Part shown: piece by piece, positions 14,692 to 23,142 of the stretch
Position numbering within the stretch: the stretch's first letter is position 1
Layout: the number at the start of each line of letters is the position of its first letter
Source of the DNA: a virus
Direction: 5' to 3' (one strand)
DNA length: 61,011 nucleotides
Virus record (IMG/VR): IMGVR_UViG_3300007538_000027
Coordinates: 1 to 61,011 of that record
Notes under the pieces: generated by a model
The model's database searches: none
Told to the model about the DNA's origin: nothing
What the model saw: only the letters and a program-made list of their open reading frames with translations
Made by a program: the position numbers and the translations under genes

Positions 14692-15746
14692 TATTTATTA
14701 CCACTCCCTCTAATGTTAATGTAATCTACTTTGTCGTATGTACAACCTAATCCACCACAGGATTCACACTCATGTACTGGAGCGTTGATTGTATCCATTA
14801 AGGTGTATAAGTATAGCTTCATATTCTCAACTAAGTCTGCTAGGCCATCACCTTTGAAACCTTCAATTGGTGTGTAGTTACCATACTTTTTACTTGGACA
14901 CATTTCAAATATATCCACTTCTTTAGTGGAGATTGTTTGTGTTTTGAACTTAGGTTTAGCATAACTTCTACCATTACTCTTTTTAGTCTCTGTACTCTTC
15001 ACAAACGGTTTAATGTGAATTAGCTTCTTTACAGTCATACAGAACTCATAATCTGCTGTAATCCTAGCATACTTAGGGTTAATATTTTCCTTGATATAAT
15101 TACGTACAATGCTATAAGTAGTGTCTTGGTTGATATAACATGGACGATTGTGCAACACTAAGTCTGGTGTTAATAATTCCTCAAGTTCATAGTAATGTGC
15201 CACTGAAGTAATGTTATTCTCAACTACTTTGTCAGAGTAAGAGTTACGAGTAATAACACGAACCTTCATATCTTTGAAATTATTCTCAACTAAGGTGTGT
15301 TCAATAGTGCCTTTGTAATCTACTTCATATTCCACATCAACCATGACATCTGGTAATCTTTCCTTGACACGGTGATACAATCCTCTGTAAGCATAGTACT
15401 TACTTTCAGAACCAATATACCAATCACAATCTTCATCAATTTCATCAGCCTCAGCAGGAGTTAACACTTTAGGAATAACACCATCAATGTGTGTAGATTC
15501 ATCTCGTAATACCCAAGATACTCCTCCATAGCCACCAGATTGGTTCTTTTTAATAGAAGTGATTTCACTCTCACCTTCTAAGAAGTACCAATCACTTTTG
15601 TGTTCACTTTCAACTAAAGGTTTACCATTTAGTAAGGTTACATTGCAAATACTATCACGCTTCTTAAGATAGTTCCATTTAGAGTTTGCGTAGTACAACC
15701 CTTTCTCTGTATTGTATGCAACAAGACTCAATTTTTGTGTAGTCAT
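14691..15746 (-). CDS. Large hypothetical protein with C-terminal Cys cluster
   Basis: 351 residues from the ATG at 15746 (10 bases after GGAG; the earlier in-frame ATG at 15755 is too close to it). No catalytic motif is evident. Near the C-terminus HECESCGGLGC resembles a zinc-knuckle or DnaJ-like CxxCGGxGC element. It heads a run of small genes. Confidence 0.7.
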   Translation of the reverse strand: MTTQKLSLVAYNTEKGLYYANSKWNYLKKRDSICNVTLLNGKPLVESEHKSDWYFLEGESEITSIKKNQSGGYGGVSWVLRDESTHIDGVIPKVLTPAEADEIDEDCDWYIGSESKYYAYRGLYHRVKERLPDVMVDVEYEVDYKGTIEHTLVENNFKDMKVRVITRNSYSDKVVENNITSVAHYYELEELLTPDLVLHNRPCYINQDTTYSIVRNYIKENINPKYARITADYEFCMTVKKLIHIKPFVKSTETKKSNGRSYAKPKFKTQTISTKEVDIFEMCPSKKYGNYTPIEGFKGDGLADLVENMKLYLYTLMDTINAPVHECESCGGLGCTYDKVDYINIRGSGNK

Positions 15747-15760
15747 TTTAATCATTCTCC

Positions 15761-15994
15761 TTACTTAGTTTTAGTCAGCACTTCATTAATCATAATATTC
15801 AGATCAATAGGATGCATATTACCTTTACTTAGGCTTAATAGTGTATCACGTAATAACTTATTATCTTCTACTAATTTATCATGAGAGTCAGCCACATTTT
15901 TACATTTAATGGCTATATCTGCAGCCACACTAGAATCACACGCAAGGTAGACAACTTCTGCAACCTTTCTAATATTATTAACTACATCGCTCAT
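15761..15994 (-). CDS. Small hypothetical protein
   Basis: 77 residues, helical (centre SHDKLVEDNKLLRDTLLSL). The pattern of a coil followed by KLLRD/LLKDA is shared with the product at 16174, so the two may be distant duplicates. Confidence 0.6.
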   Translation of the reverse strand: MSDVVNNIRKVAEVVYLACDSSVAADIAIKCKNVADSHDKLVEDNKLLRDTLLSLSKGNMHPIDLNIMINEVLTKTK

Positions 15995-15995
15995 A

Positions 15996-16190
15996 TTAAT
16001 ACCCCTTATCTACATTAGCATTAACACACTCCAAGAGACTTACCAGTAGGTTACTCTTTACACTACCAACCCTACCTGTCATAGTTGTATTATATACTTG
16101 TGCAGCCAATAAGGTTTGCGATACTAATTCTTGTAGCTCATAAAACTCTTTCTGACTACGTAAGATAAAGTCTTCATTTGATTCTTTCAT
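15996..16190 (-). CDS. Small hypothetical protein
   Basis: 64 residues from the ATG at 16190, 8 bases after GGAGGG; a GTG at 16199 would touch the ribosome site. Helical. No recognised family. Confidence 0.6.
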   Translation of the reverse strand: MKESNEDFILRSQKEFYELQELVSQTLLAAQVYNTTMTGRVGSVKSNLLVSLLECVNANVDKGY

Positions 16191-16410
16191 ATAAACCACC
16201 CTCCAGAACTTTATTGATAGTTATACTAACAGGAGACCCGCAGTATAAAGGGTCAATCTTTAGCCACGAATCAGCAAGAATTAAAGCATCTTTCAGCAGC
16301 TTATTTTGCTCGGTTAGTTCGCTTGTCAAGCTTAGTAATTGTTCTGCCGAGTTACATATTTCACCAGTACGCTCAAACTCTTTCCATGCATTATCAAGGT
16401 GTTCATTCAT
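16174..16410 (-). CDS. Small helical protein
   Basis: 78 residues with ribosome site AAGGAGG. Contains SELTEQNKLLKDALILADSWL, similar in pattern to phage proteins of unknown role and to the product at 15761. Overlaps the next start. Confidence 0.6.
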   Translation of the reverse strand: MNEHLDNAWKEFERTGEICNSAEQLLSLTSELTEQNKLLKDALILADSWLKIDPLYCGSPVSITINKVLEGGLYERIK

Positions 16411-16420
16411 AACTACCTCC

Positions 16421-16690
16421 TTAAAATAAATCTTTGTTAATAAAATTGATTACCTTCTCGTATGGCTTAGATGATAACACCATTTTACCTAAGATTTCAA
16501 CACTTATTAACCCTAAAGTAAAAATAGTTGAGTGTGGTGCTAGGATAAACACAATAAGGTACTTGAGTTTGAATCCTTGTTTAGGGTATGTGTAGCAATG
16601 GACATTCCACCAATATGCTATTAAAGGTACCATTGCCATCGAGTATACTACAAAACTAAAGAATATAAATATTGGTATAGTGTTGTCCAT
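16421..16690 (-). CDS. Small membrane protein
   Basis: 89 residues with two transmembrane segments (about 5-28 and 43-68) and a basic C-terminal tail. Ribosome site AAAGGAG. Function unknown. Confidence 0.65.
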   Translation of the reverse strand: MDNTIPIFIFFSFVVYSMAMVPLIAYWWNVHCYTYPKQGFKLKYLIVFILAPHSTIFTLGLISVEILGKMVLSSKPYEKVINFINKDLF

Positions 16691-16695
16691 TTCTA

Positions 16696-16956
16696 TTACT
16701 CTCCTTTCAATTCTTTAAATTTAATAATGGCTTCGTCACCACGTATACAACTTCCATCCCATTTCTGTATGTAAGCTAAACTTGTAGCACCATGACCACA
16801 ACATGCATTCATGACATCACCACTAAGCTTACCTAGACAGCCATCATACACTTCATGTTCACTACCTTGTGTATTATCAAGTATAGGTGGTTTACCGCAG
16901 TGTGTACACTTTCCATATTGACCACTACCTGACATTTCTGGTGTGTAGGTATTCAT
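16696..16956 (-). CDS. Cys-rich small protein, probable zinc binder
   Basis: 86 residues from the ATG at 16956 behind GGGAGAG (upstream in-frame ATG at 17004 overlaps the promoter). Cysteines include CTHCG near 17-21 and ACCGHG near 53-58, a likely zinc site. First gene after the promoter at 16989. Confidence 0.65.
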   Translation of the reverse strand: MNTYTPEMSGSGQYGKCTHCGKPPILDNTQGSEHEVYDGCLGKLSGDVMNACCGHGATSLAYIQKWDGSCIRGDEAIIKFKELKGE

Positions 16957-16988
16957 CTTACTCTCCCTTAATTTATTCTTCAAACACA

Positions 16989-17017
16989 ACAATACCTTGT
17001 TCAATTGCCCACGTCAA
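16989..17017 (-). promoter_or_regulatory. Leftward sigma70-type promoter
   Basis: Minus strand TTGACG, 17-bp spacer, TATTGT, directly downstream of a terminator and upstream of the gene at 16956. Confidence 0.6.
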
Positions 17018-17041
17018 GGTTTTTATTTAATTTAAACAGAA

Positions 17042-17077
17042 AAGCACAAACATACAAGTTACTGTACATTTGTGCTT
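17042..17077 (-). terminator. Rho-independent terminator
   Basis: Perfect 9-bp stem AAGCACAAA/TTTGTGCTT with an 18-base loop and a T-rich tail on the minus strand, just after the gene at 17086. Confidence 0.75.
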
Positions 17078-17085
17078 GTTGTAAT

Positions 17086-17523
17086 TTATAATGTTTCTTG
17101 GTTAACTTTAAATTTATTAACAAATCTACATTGTGTTGGGTTAAGATAACAATCCTTACCTCCATTAAATAAATCCTTAACTTGATTATATTCAGTTTCC
17201 CACAAACTCATATAAAAATTTCCCCAGCCTTTTCTATCTACATCACAGAAAGAAGCTTCGTCTTCTTTAGAAAAAGTTATGTACTTGTTCTTATGTAACC
17301 AACCATGATAGGTATCCATAAAACTTCTTTCGCCAGTATACTTCTCAAATAAAGTTAATTCTCTCCACAATTTATACCACCAAGAAGGCTGGTACTCACT
17401 CTCAGCCAATGCAACTTTCTTACGTACAATACCTCTAGCAGTATTAACACGTAATCTGTAGTTGTCTAATGCCGAACCAATTTCTTCTTTTGTATAAAGT
17501 GCCATTCCAAGAAAATCTGCCAT
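17086..17523 (-). CDS. Hypothetical protein
   Basis: 145 residues behind GAAGGAGG. Rich in Trp and Tyr, with mixed charge. It is a monocistronic unit between the promoter at 17556 and the terminator at 17042. No recognised family. Confidence 0.7.
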   Translation of the reverse strand: MADFLGMALYTKEEIGSALDNYRLRVNTARGIVRKKVALAESEYQPSWWYKLWRELTLFEKYTGERSFMDTYHGWLHKNKYITFSKEDEASFCDVDRKGWGNFYMSLWETEYNQVKDLFNGGKDCYLNPTQCRFVNKFKVNQETL

Positions 17524-17555
17524 GTATGTTTTCCTCCTTCAAATAAGTTATACGT

Positions 17556-17583
17556 ATAGTATCAGGTTAGTTTTGTTTGTCAA
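17556..17583 (-). promoter_or_regulatory. Leftward sigma70-type promoter
   Basis: Minus strand TTGACA, 16-bp spacer, TACTAT, overlapping the end of the gene at 17567. Confidence 0.7.
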
Positions 17584-17725
17584 TATAATTATCAGAGTTT
17601 TCTTCGTCGTCGGTAATATCGGGACAAGGTTTATACCTAAATTTAATAAGATCCTCTATAAATTCTTCATCGCTCATATTGTTTATTTTGATAATTGCTT
17701 TCTTTAATCTGTTATCCATATTCAT
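17567..17725 (-). CDS. Small hypothetical protein
   Basis: 52 residues from the ATG at 17725, overlapping the preceding stop (TAATG) and 6-8 bases behind GAAGGA. Basic helix followed by an acidic tail. No recognised family. Confidence 0.6.
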   Translation of the reverse strand: MNMDNRLKKAIIKINNMSDEEFIEDLIKFRYKPCPDITDDEENSDNYIDKQN

Positions 17726-17898
17726 TATACGTCCTTCTTCAAGGTTTTGGTACCGTTTAGAGTACCACAGTTGTCGCACTTACAACCAGAATGTACTAGC
17801 TCCTTATCACAACTATCGCACCAATGTAATCTACCAGACTTTGGGGTTAATCTCTTCTCCCTGTTACTTTTAGTATATGGGTAGTCTTTATTATCCAC
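17725..17898 (-). CDS. Small zinc-ribbon protein, GTG start
   Basis: 57 residues from a GTG at 17898 behind GGAGGTG. Cysteines CDSC and CKCDNCG (about 27-44) form a zinc-ribbon pattern. Too short for many gene callers. No further family. Confidence 0.6.
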   Translation of the reverse strand: MDNKDYPYTKSNREKRLTPKSGRLHWCDSCDKELVHSGCKCDNCGTLNGTKTLKKDV

Positions 17899-17924
17899 AA
17901 TATCACCTCCATCTATATTTATAA

Positions 17925-18251
17925 CTACTCCATTACCTTTTCAATAATATTCTCTACGGCATAACAAGACACTTCTGCGTGATTATCCATGAAAACCTTA
18001 ATCATATTATATAGGGTTATCTTGTCATCACCTGATAGTTTTAGCGCTCCTTCAGAGGCAACATAACAACGTTCATAAAGTTCTTCGTCCATTCGCTCTA
18101 ATATAAAATCCACTACACTGTCATCAACTAACTCTGACGGTTTAATAACTACTATTTCACCTTCGTAGTAGCTATCACCAATATCAAAATCTGGAGTATC
18201 ATAGTTGAACAATTCACCACAAGTAGAGTAACACTTTTCACCATTTTTCAT
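17925..18251 (-). CDS. Hypothetical protein
   Basis: 108 residues from the ATG at 18251 behind AGGAGG; this start overlaps the upstream stop (ATGA). Acidic. Downstream partner of the SLOG-like gene. No recognised family. Confidence 0.65.
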   Translation of the reverse strand: MKNGEKCYSTCGELFNYDTPDFDIGDSYYEGEIVVIKPSELVDDSVVDFILERMDEELYERCYVASEGALKLSGDDKITLYNMIKVFMDNHAEVSCYAVENIIEKVME

Positions 18252-18790
18252 AAAACCTCCTGCAATTTTCCACACCAAAACTCCATCTGGAGTAATATAT
18301 TAAATTCTGTAGAGTTGACATCAACTCCATTTTCCCATCGTTGTTTGTAACCATTAGGCATAGTACCAACAAATGGAATACCCAACACTTTAGCTGCAAC
18401 TGCTCCAGCTAAGTCGATACCACTTTGCATACCAGAGACTACCTTATCCACCTTTAAGTGGTTAGTTACTAAAGCTAGTATCTCATACACATAATAGTTT
18501 ACATCTTCTTGTGTGAAGCCACACTTGCTTAGAGTGTGAATACTATTACCAGCAATATTGAGGGTAGTAATATTATACTTCTTCATAACTGAATATAACT
18601 TACGTGCATTCTCTATTGCAGGTGCACTGATATCTAAATGTAAGTAATTATCACCTGCAGCCTTCTTAGTTAACCTTTCACCAGCAGTGTTGAAGTCACT
18701 AGCAATTGCAACAGTAAGTTGAGCAGATGCTGCGTTCACGTAAGTCCTAGGTGCATAGCTACTAGATTTGTGTTCTATGATAGTAAACAT
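18248..18790 (-). CDS. SLOG-superfamily (YpsA/cpYpsA-like) nucleotide-binding protein
   Basis: 180 residues behind GGAGG. A Rossmann-like fold with the motif VVSGMQSGIDLAGAVAAKVLGIPFVGTMPNG (about 116-146) matches the SLOG family, where the GG/GMxxGID region binds a nucleotide or its derivative. Some SLOG proteins sense or make nucleotide signals; others are linked to DNA uptake (DprA) or carry cofactors, so the substrate here is open. It is translated together with the radical SAM gene upstream and overlaps the next gene, placing it in a four-gene operon with the RlmN-like enzyme and the recombinase. Confidence 0.65.
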   Translation of the reverse strand: MFTIIEHKSSSYAPRTYVNAASAQLTVAIASDFNTAGERLTKKAAGDNYLHLDISAPAIENARKLYSVMKKYNITTLNIAGNSIHTLSKCGFTQEDVNYYVYEILALVTNHLKVDKVVSGMQSGIDLAGAVAAKVLGIPFVGTMPNGYKQRWENGVDVNSTEFNILLQMEFWCGKLQEVL

Positions 18791-19752
18791 TAATTACCTC
18801 CAATAAATTGACCACAAGCTGATGAAATATCTTCACCAGATGAATACTGAATTTTAAGTTGTTTAACTTTCATATTTTCTTCTAAGTATTTAACGATCAA
18901 GTTCATCTTACATGACTCTGAATCTACAGTATTAAAGCTGTTATAACGAAGTACTCTAAACTGCGTATCGTAGTAATCATCATTACTATTGAACCAGTTA
19001 ACCAATCCAACCACATCTTCTTCAGAGTCATTCACCACTTCCATGAACATATAGTGTAGTACCACGTTAATTTTAGTAGTGTCACGGAAACATGTAAGAA
19101 TATTCAAAGTGCTGTCTATACTTCTAGTATTAGGAATAATATTACCTCGCTCAACCTGATTATAGTGATGCAAAGAATAAAATAATCTAAGTGGCGTTCT
19201 TTCACCAACCATGTTACTAGGATTTAGGTTATAACCGTATAAGCTTTCATTCAAGTTTGAAAACACATCTTTCCACTTACTGGTTGTCTTTGGCATCACT
19301 GTAGAGATATCCACTCCGTCCACACCAATAGCTAAACCTTCTTCTAGTACCGTGTTCAACACTAGAATACTTACAGTACGTACAGTCTCAGGTTGTAAGA
19401 TAGCTTCTCCCATACCCATCCAACATAGTTTAATATACTTGTTAGAGATGTCTGGACGACTCTTATACACTTCTCGAATAGATGACATTATATTATCAAA
19501 TATTTGTTTTTCAGCAAGAGGTTCAAACTTCATTTTAAGTTTAGTTAAGTGACAGAAATTACATGCCATCTGACAACCCTTAGAACAAGAAATAATAATA
19601 CTGTATTTGGCTTTATCTTCCACAATGGGTTTATTTCTGTCTAGATTACTACTATCAAAACTTCCTGATGGTGACAGCTTAATTGATGTTTCACTACCAT
19701 CTTCATGTGTAAATTTAAAAGCCTGTGTTTCCTGTGAATATAACTTTTTCAT
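18790..19752 (-). CDS. RlmN/Cfr-like radical SAM enzyme
   Basis: 320 residues from the ATG at 19752, 8 bases behind GGAGGA and one base after the upstream stop. The radical-SAM cluster motif CQMACNFC (CxxxCxxC, about 60-67) is followed by WMGMGEAIL, STVMPKT, LFYSLHHYN, and SSGEDISSACGQF near the C-terminus, each matching RlmN/Cfr landmarks; the ACGQ cysteine is the methyl-carrying one. These enzymes methylate C2 or C8 of A2503 in 23S rRNA (RlmN also tRNA). The N-terminal accessory domain of about 90 residues is largely missing, and the position of the second catalytic cysteine (seven before the cluster) is Ile, with a Cys four before it instead. Confidence 0.75.
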   Translation of the reverse strand: MKKLYSQETQAFKFTHEDGSETSIKLSPSGSFDSSNLDRNKPIVEDKAKYSIIISCSKGCQMACNFCHLTKLKMKFEPLAEKQIFDNIMSSIREVYKSRPDISNKYIKLCWMGMGEAILQPETVRTVSILVLNTVLEEGLAIGVDGVDISTVMPKTTSKWKDVFSNLNESLYGYNLNPSNMVGERTPLRLFYSLHHYNQVERGNIIPNTRSIDSTLNILTCFRDTTKINVVLHYMFMEVVNDSEEDVVGLVNWFNSNDDYYDTQFRVLRYNSFNTVDSESCKMNLIVKYLEENMKVKQLKIQYSSGEDISSACGQFIGGN

Positions 19753-19753
19753 A

Positions 19754-20461
19754 CTAACATCCTCCATAAATATTTATATTATGCTTATCTATAACTCGTT
19801 GTAAGCTACTTTGTGTCCACATCTTACCTTTGGGGTTATACACTTCCATATCATTCAGGAAGGCAACCACCTTAACCTGTGTTGGACGTTTACCTAGATA
19901 CTTGAGAGCCTTCTTAACTTCTGGTACCACATAAGATGTAGCCTCAATTGAAGATTGTCTACGTTTAGCTAACACCTCCTCAATATTCTTATCACCATTA
20001 CCAGAGTTCCTCCCGTAGTTAGGTGATGCTCTGCCACTACTAATGCCTTTAGCTTTAGCTGCAGCACAACCACGCTTAACACGGTCACGTATCATAAACC
20101 TTTCTTGTTCAGCCATAGCAGCATACAAATGCAATTGAAAGTTATCAGCATTAGGAATAGAAGCAACTTTAAATTTAACATTACTTTCCATGTACATAGC
20201 AATCTGTGATACCCTACGACTTAGTCGGTCTAATTTCTGGATCACCAATGTAGCCCCAGTACTCTTACAAGTTTCCATAGCTTTATCTAACTCAGGTTTA
20301 ATTTCTGCAGCACCAGATATAAACTCATGGAAGTCTCCTACAATTTCATAAGACTCTAGAGAATTTAAATAGTAATTGATATCTGCAAGTTGTGAGTCAA
20401 AACCATGTTGGTTCTTAGTTATATCCTCTTTACTCAAACGTCTATATAATACCACTTTCAT
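19754..20461 (-). CDS. Serine recombinase (resolvase/invertase family)
   Basis: 235 residues. The N-terminal catalytic domain shows VVLYRRLSKED with the nucleophile Ser near residue 10, GFDSQ, LDRLSRR (about 107-113) and AMAEQERFMIRDRVKRG (about 125-141), all standard for small serine recombinases. A C-terminal part with VKVVAFLNDMEVYNPKGKMW resembles the start of the DNA-binding recombinase domain, but the long domain of large integrases is absent. It could invert or resolve a phage segment, or be a relic of a mobile element. The RlmN-like gene follows at one base. Confidence 0.85.
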   Translation of the reverse strand: MKVVLYRRLSKEDITKNQHGFDSQLADINYYLNSLESYEIVGDFHEFISGAAEIKPELDKAMETCKSTGATLVIQKLDRLSRRVSQIAMYMESNVKFKVASIPNADNFQLHLYAAMAEQERFMIRDRVKRGCAAAKAKGISSGRASPNYGRNSGNGDKNIEEVLAKRRQSSIEATSYVVPEVKKALKYLGKRPTQVKVVAFLNDMEVYNPKGKMWTQSSLQRVIDKHNINIYGGC

Positions 20462-20511
20462 ATTTAAATCCTCTCTAATTATTAACTGCAGTCATAGTAA
20501 CGTACTGAATA

Positions 20512-20826
20512 TTATCCGTCAATACTTTTATTGATAATATCTAATATTTTATTTAAGTCATCTTCAGTGACATGCTTTGGGATACTCCCACAAAAGAATG
20601 ATTCATATATTTGCATACTCTTATCAGTGCATCGTTTGTGTACAATGTAATCTTCTTTACTATGGTATAACCTATTACCCCAAGGATATGTTTCAGATCC
20701 AACAGTAATACTAGTACCATCATCTGAAATATCATTGATAGTATTAAACTCATCTCTCTTAGGGTTGTATACTTCCATACCAACAAAGTAAGATTGCCAG
20801 TGGATATGTCTAGGAATTTTACTCAT
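20512..20826 (-). CDS. Hypothetical protein
   Basis: 104 residues, start overlapping the end of the upstream gene by 8 bases. It contains GMEVYNPKRDEF, similar to MEVYNPKGKMW in the recombinase just downstream, so the two share a short repeated piece. No recognised family. Confidence 0.65.
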   Translation of the reverse strand: MSKIPRHIHWQSYFVGMEVYNPKRDEFNTINDISDDGTSITVGSETYPWGNRLYHSKEDYIVHKRCTDKSMQIYESFFCGSIPKHVTEDDLNKILDIINKSIDG

Positions 20827-21130
20827 AATATCTCCGTGTTGTCATAGAAAAGTCAGGTTCAATTTGAACACTAAAAACCACTTCATTATTATAGGCAAGT
20901 TCAGTCTTGTTTGCAGATATATAGTTTAGTAATGTGTAGTCCTCTTTAAATAGCGTTTCTATTATAAGGTTATTGTGTTTTAAATACCTGAAGAACTCTT
21001 TATCAAGCAAAGCATTAAATTGATCACTAAGACTAAAAGATATATTATCATAAGGTCGTAACCACGAATTACTTATCAAATCTTTATTAGCAAAAGTAGT
21101 GTTTGGTATGTCAAAGTTTAATCTGCTCAT
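20819..21130 (-). CDS. Hypothetical protein
   Basis: 103 residues behind AGGAGTAGATTAGT. No recognised family; ends overlapping the next gene. Confidence 0.65.
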   Translation of the reverse strand: MSRLNFDIPNTTFANKDLISNSWLRPYDNISFSLSDQFNALLDKEFFRYLKHNNLIIETLFKEDYTLLNYISANKTELAYNNEVVFSVQIEPDFSMTTRRYYE

Positions 21131-21131
21131 A

Positions 21132-21338
21132 CTAATCTACTCCTTGCAGGATGTAAGTTCCAGTTGGTTTCAGTTCTTCTTCTGGAGTAAGGTCGCGTGT
21201 TTCCCACACTAAATAACCTAACGCACTATTAGTACGAGCCTTCTTTAACCATCCAAGTAAACCGTTTGCTGGGTATGGACCAGAAACTTTAGTTTCATCT
21301 AAAACTCTGTTGTAACTTGTAAGCATTAAACGTTTCAT
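21132..21338 (-). CDS. Small hypothetical protein
   Basis: 68 residues from the ATG at 21338, 9 bases behind AGGAGG (the in-frame upstream ATG at 21377 has no ribosome site). Beta-like with a YLVWETRDLTPEEE stretch. No recognised family. Confidence 0.65.
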   Translation of the reverse strand: MKRLMLTSYNRVLDETKVSGPYPANGLLGWLKKARTNSALGYLVWETRDLTPEEELKPTGTYILQGVD

Positions 21339-21362
21339 AAATATAAACCTCCTAAAATAATT

Positions 21363-21394
21363 AAACCACAGAAACATAATAGTCCCTGTGGTTT
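21363..21394 (-). terminator. Rho-independent terminator
   Basis: Perfect 9-bp stem AAACCACAG/CTGTGGTTT on the minus strand with a 14-base loop, followed by a T-rich tail, after the gene at 21413. Confidence 0.75.
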
Positions 21395-21412
21395 ATAATG
21401 TCAAACACTTTA

Positions 21413-21931
21413 TTACTTACATACACCTTTATATTTATCACCCAACATACGAGTATACTCATTAAAAGGTATCATACCCATGCCATCATATGGTGTAACA
21501 ATCATGTATGCAATCATCTCAAGCGCTACACGTTGCTCAATACCAGCATCATTAATAAGTGTGCCAGCAACAGCTTTAAGTACATCACGGACTTCTGATA
21601 AACTAGCAGCACCTTTCTCAGTTGATGGAGTATGTGCACCAATATCAGTACTGGGATACATACAAACATCATTGCTGAACAATACCATGTACGGTGCTGC
21701 AGAGTAAGCTTTCATAACCTTTAGTTTGATATTCTTATCTCTAAGACAGATACCAATGTTATAAGCTTCTCTTAGCAAACCACCATTACTGAGTACAACA
21801 ATAGTACTATTAGGTTTAACTTGGTCACTACAAATGTAAGTAGTGGTAGCTTCATCTACTTCCTGCAGAATATACTCAGCCTGTGAACCAAATGACATAA
21901 ATAGTAGTACAACACTTAACAAACTTTTCAT
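21413..21931 (-). CDS. Exported 172-residue ClpP/crotonase-like protein
   Basis: The ATG at 21931 lies behind TTGGAGGG; it starts a signal peptide MKSLLSVVLLFMSFGSQA with a likely cut after SQA. The mature part resembles periplasmic ClpP-like proteins (COG3904 type): an oxyanion-like SNGGLLREA, a helix, then KAYSAAPYM with the candidate nucleophile Ser, and IGAHTPS with the candidate His. It would act in the periplasm, perhaps on host envelope proteins. A membrane protein is encoded just upstream. Protease activity is inferred, not shown. Confidence 0.65.
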   Translation of the reverse strand: MKSLLSVVLLFMSFGSQAEYILQEVDEATTTYICSDQVKPNSTIVVLSNGGLLREAYNIGICLRDKNIKLKVMKAYSAAPYMVLFSNDVCMYPSTDIGAHTPSTEKGAASLSEVRDVLKAVAGTLINDAGIEQRVALEMIAYMIVTPYDGMGMIPFNEYTRMLGDKYKGVCK

Positions 21932-21948
21932 AACAGTACCCTCCAATA

Positions 21949-22443
21949 TTAATAGTTTCCAGCCAGATAAATTATCCAACCTATAATGTATACCATTGCG
22001 ACATTCTCAAATGCCCATTGCTTCTTGATGCTGAGTAACACTTCTTCGTTAAACCATAACGACAATAGTATCAACTCAAAACCAAGCATGTTCCACCAAA
22101 TATAATCAACTGGAGGCATAAACCAATTTGTTATAGTTTGAAATTGTAGTATATTAAGCCACAGGAAGCCCACTGCTTGGATAGTGACCACGTACTTAAC
22201 CAATGGATTATATTTAAGTAATCTACCTGCTATGAGTATTGTGATAAGTTCATGAATAGATTGCATCATAAACCAAGCACCACCAGTAAGGTAATACTCC
22301 TTAAAGAATCCTGTGATCATCCAACTAATAGAGAACCAAAGTGCAAATTTACGAAACATAATATTAGGGTGAAATACAATAGTCACAATTATTAGTATTT
22401 TATAAATTATAGCCCAGTTCTCTAATGGTAAGACAAAGAACAC
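21949..22443 (-). CDS. Multi-pass membrane protein, GTG start
   Basis: 164 residues with about five transmembrane segments, starting at a GTG that overlaps the previous TAG. Encoded between the DUF-like gene at 22443 and the exported ClpP-like gene. No recognised family; not like known phage holins in length. Confidence 0.65.
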   Translation of the reverse strand: MFFVLPLENWAIIYKILIIVTIVFHPNIMFRKFALWFSISWMITGFFKEYYLTGGAWFMMQSIHELITILIAGRLLKYNPLVKYVVTIQAVGFLWLNILQFQTITNWFMPPVDYIWWNMLGFELILLSLWFNEEVLLSIKKQWAFENVAMVYIIGWIIYLAGNY

Positions 22444-23129
22444 TATAGAGCCTTTTTAATTGGTGGGTTTCCTGATCCAGCACTAGGAGTCATGTTAGTA
22501 GCTTTTGCATCTTCCATTGCAGATAACATTGGTGCAAGCATGTCCTCATAGTACTCAGTACCGAATAATGTCACAGTTTTACGTTCTGGAAAGTGGGCAG
22601 TATAAGTAATTTGTTTTTCTATATTGACAAGTCTTGTGGTTGGTTCTAGACAATCACTTCCATATAATTTTAAGCCATTACCAATATCACAACACTCTAA
22701 GTGCTTATCCTCTGAAAAAGAGGCTCCATCAGTAAAAGCAGTAACATCACAACCACAATCGCTGCACATTTTAATATAAGCTTGGATAGTATCTTCGTCT
22801 AAACCATCTAATAGGACAGCAGTATTTTTCATATCGGTAATTTCATTTGTCATAATTGTTTCCTTTTGAGTTGGTTTAGTTAAACCTAAATGTTCGTCAA
22901 GTTGGTCTATGGTTAGTTCTGGCACATCTTCATCTTCTTCTGCATAATTACCAATAATATTCCAGAAATAAGTATCTAACTCAGAATCAAGTCCAAAGTA
23001 TATGTAGTCTCCTCTCCACTCTACACCTTCTGAAAGATTACCACCTGCAGCAAGATATTTATTTATAATTTCGTCAACTTGGTCAAATGACATACCTTCA
23101 ATATTAATACAAAACTGTTTAACACTCAT
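22443..23129 (-). CDS. Hypothetical acidic protein
   Basis: 228 residues, driven by a consensus promoter at 23162. An internal Met near residue 93 has GGAAACAATT before it and could give a second 136-residue product with several Cys (CSDCGCD, ECCD). No recognised family. Confidence 0.65.
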   Translation of the reverse strand: MSVKQFCINIEGMSFDQVDEIINKYLAAGGNLSEGVEWRGDYIYFGLDSELDTYFWNIIGNYAEEDEDVPELTIDQLDEHLGLTKPTQKETIMTNEITDMKNTAVLLDGLDEDTIQAYIKMCSDCGCDVTAFTDGASFSEDKHLECCDIGNGLKLYGSDCLEPTTRLVNIEKQITYTAHFPERKTVTLFGTEYYEDMLAPMLSAMEDAKATNMTPSAGSGNPPIKKAL

Positions 23130-23142
23130 ATTATTTCTCCTC

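Noticed and set aside
17891-17899. Perfect DnaA box TTATCCACA
   Set aside because: Single site inside the start region of a small gene; no cluster.
18790-19752. QueE-type radical SAM (7-deazaguanine synthesis)
   Set aside because: The CxxxCxxC context, GMGE and C-terminal ACGQ motifs fit RlmN/Cfr; no other queuosine genes are seen.
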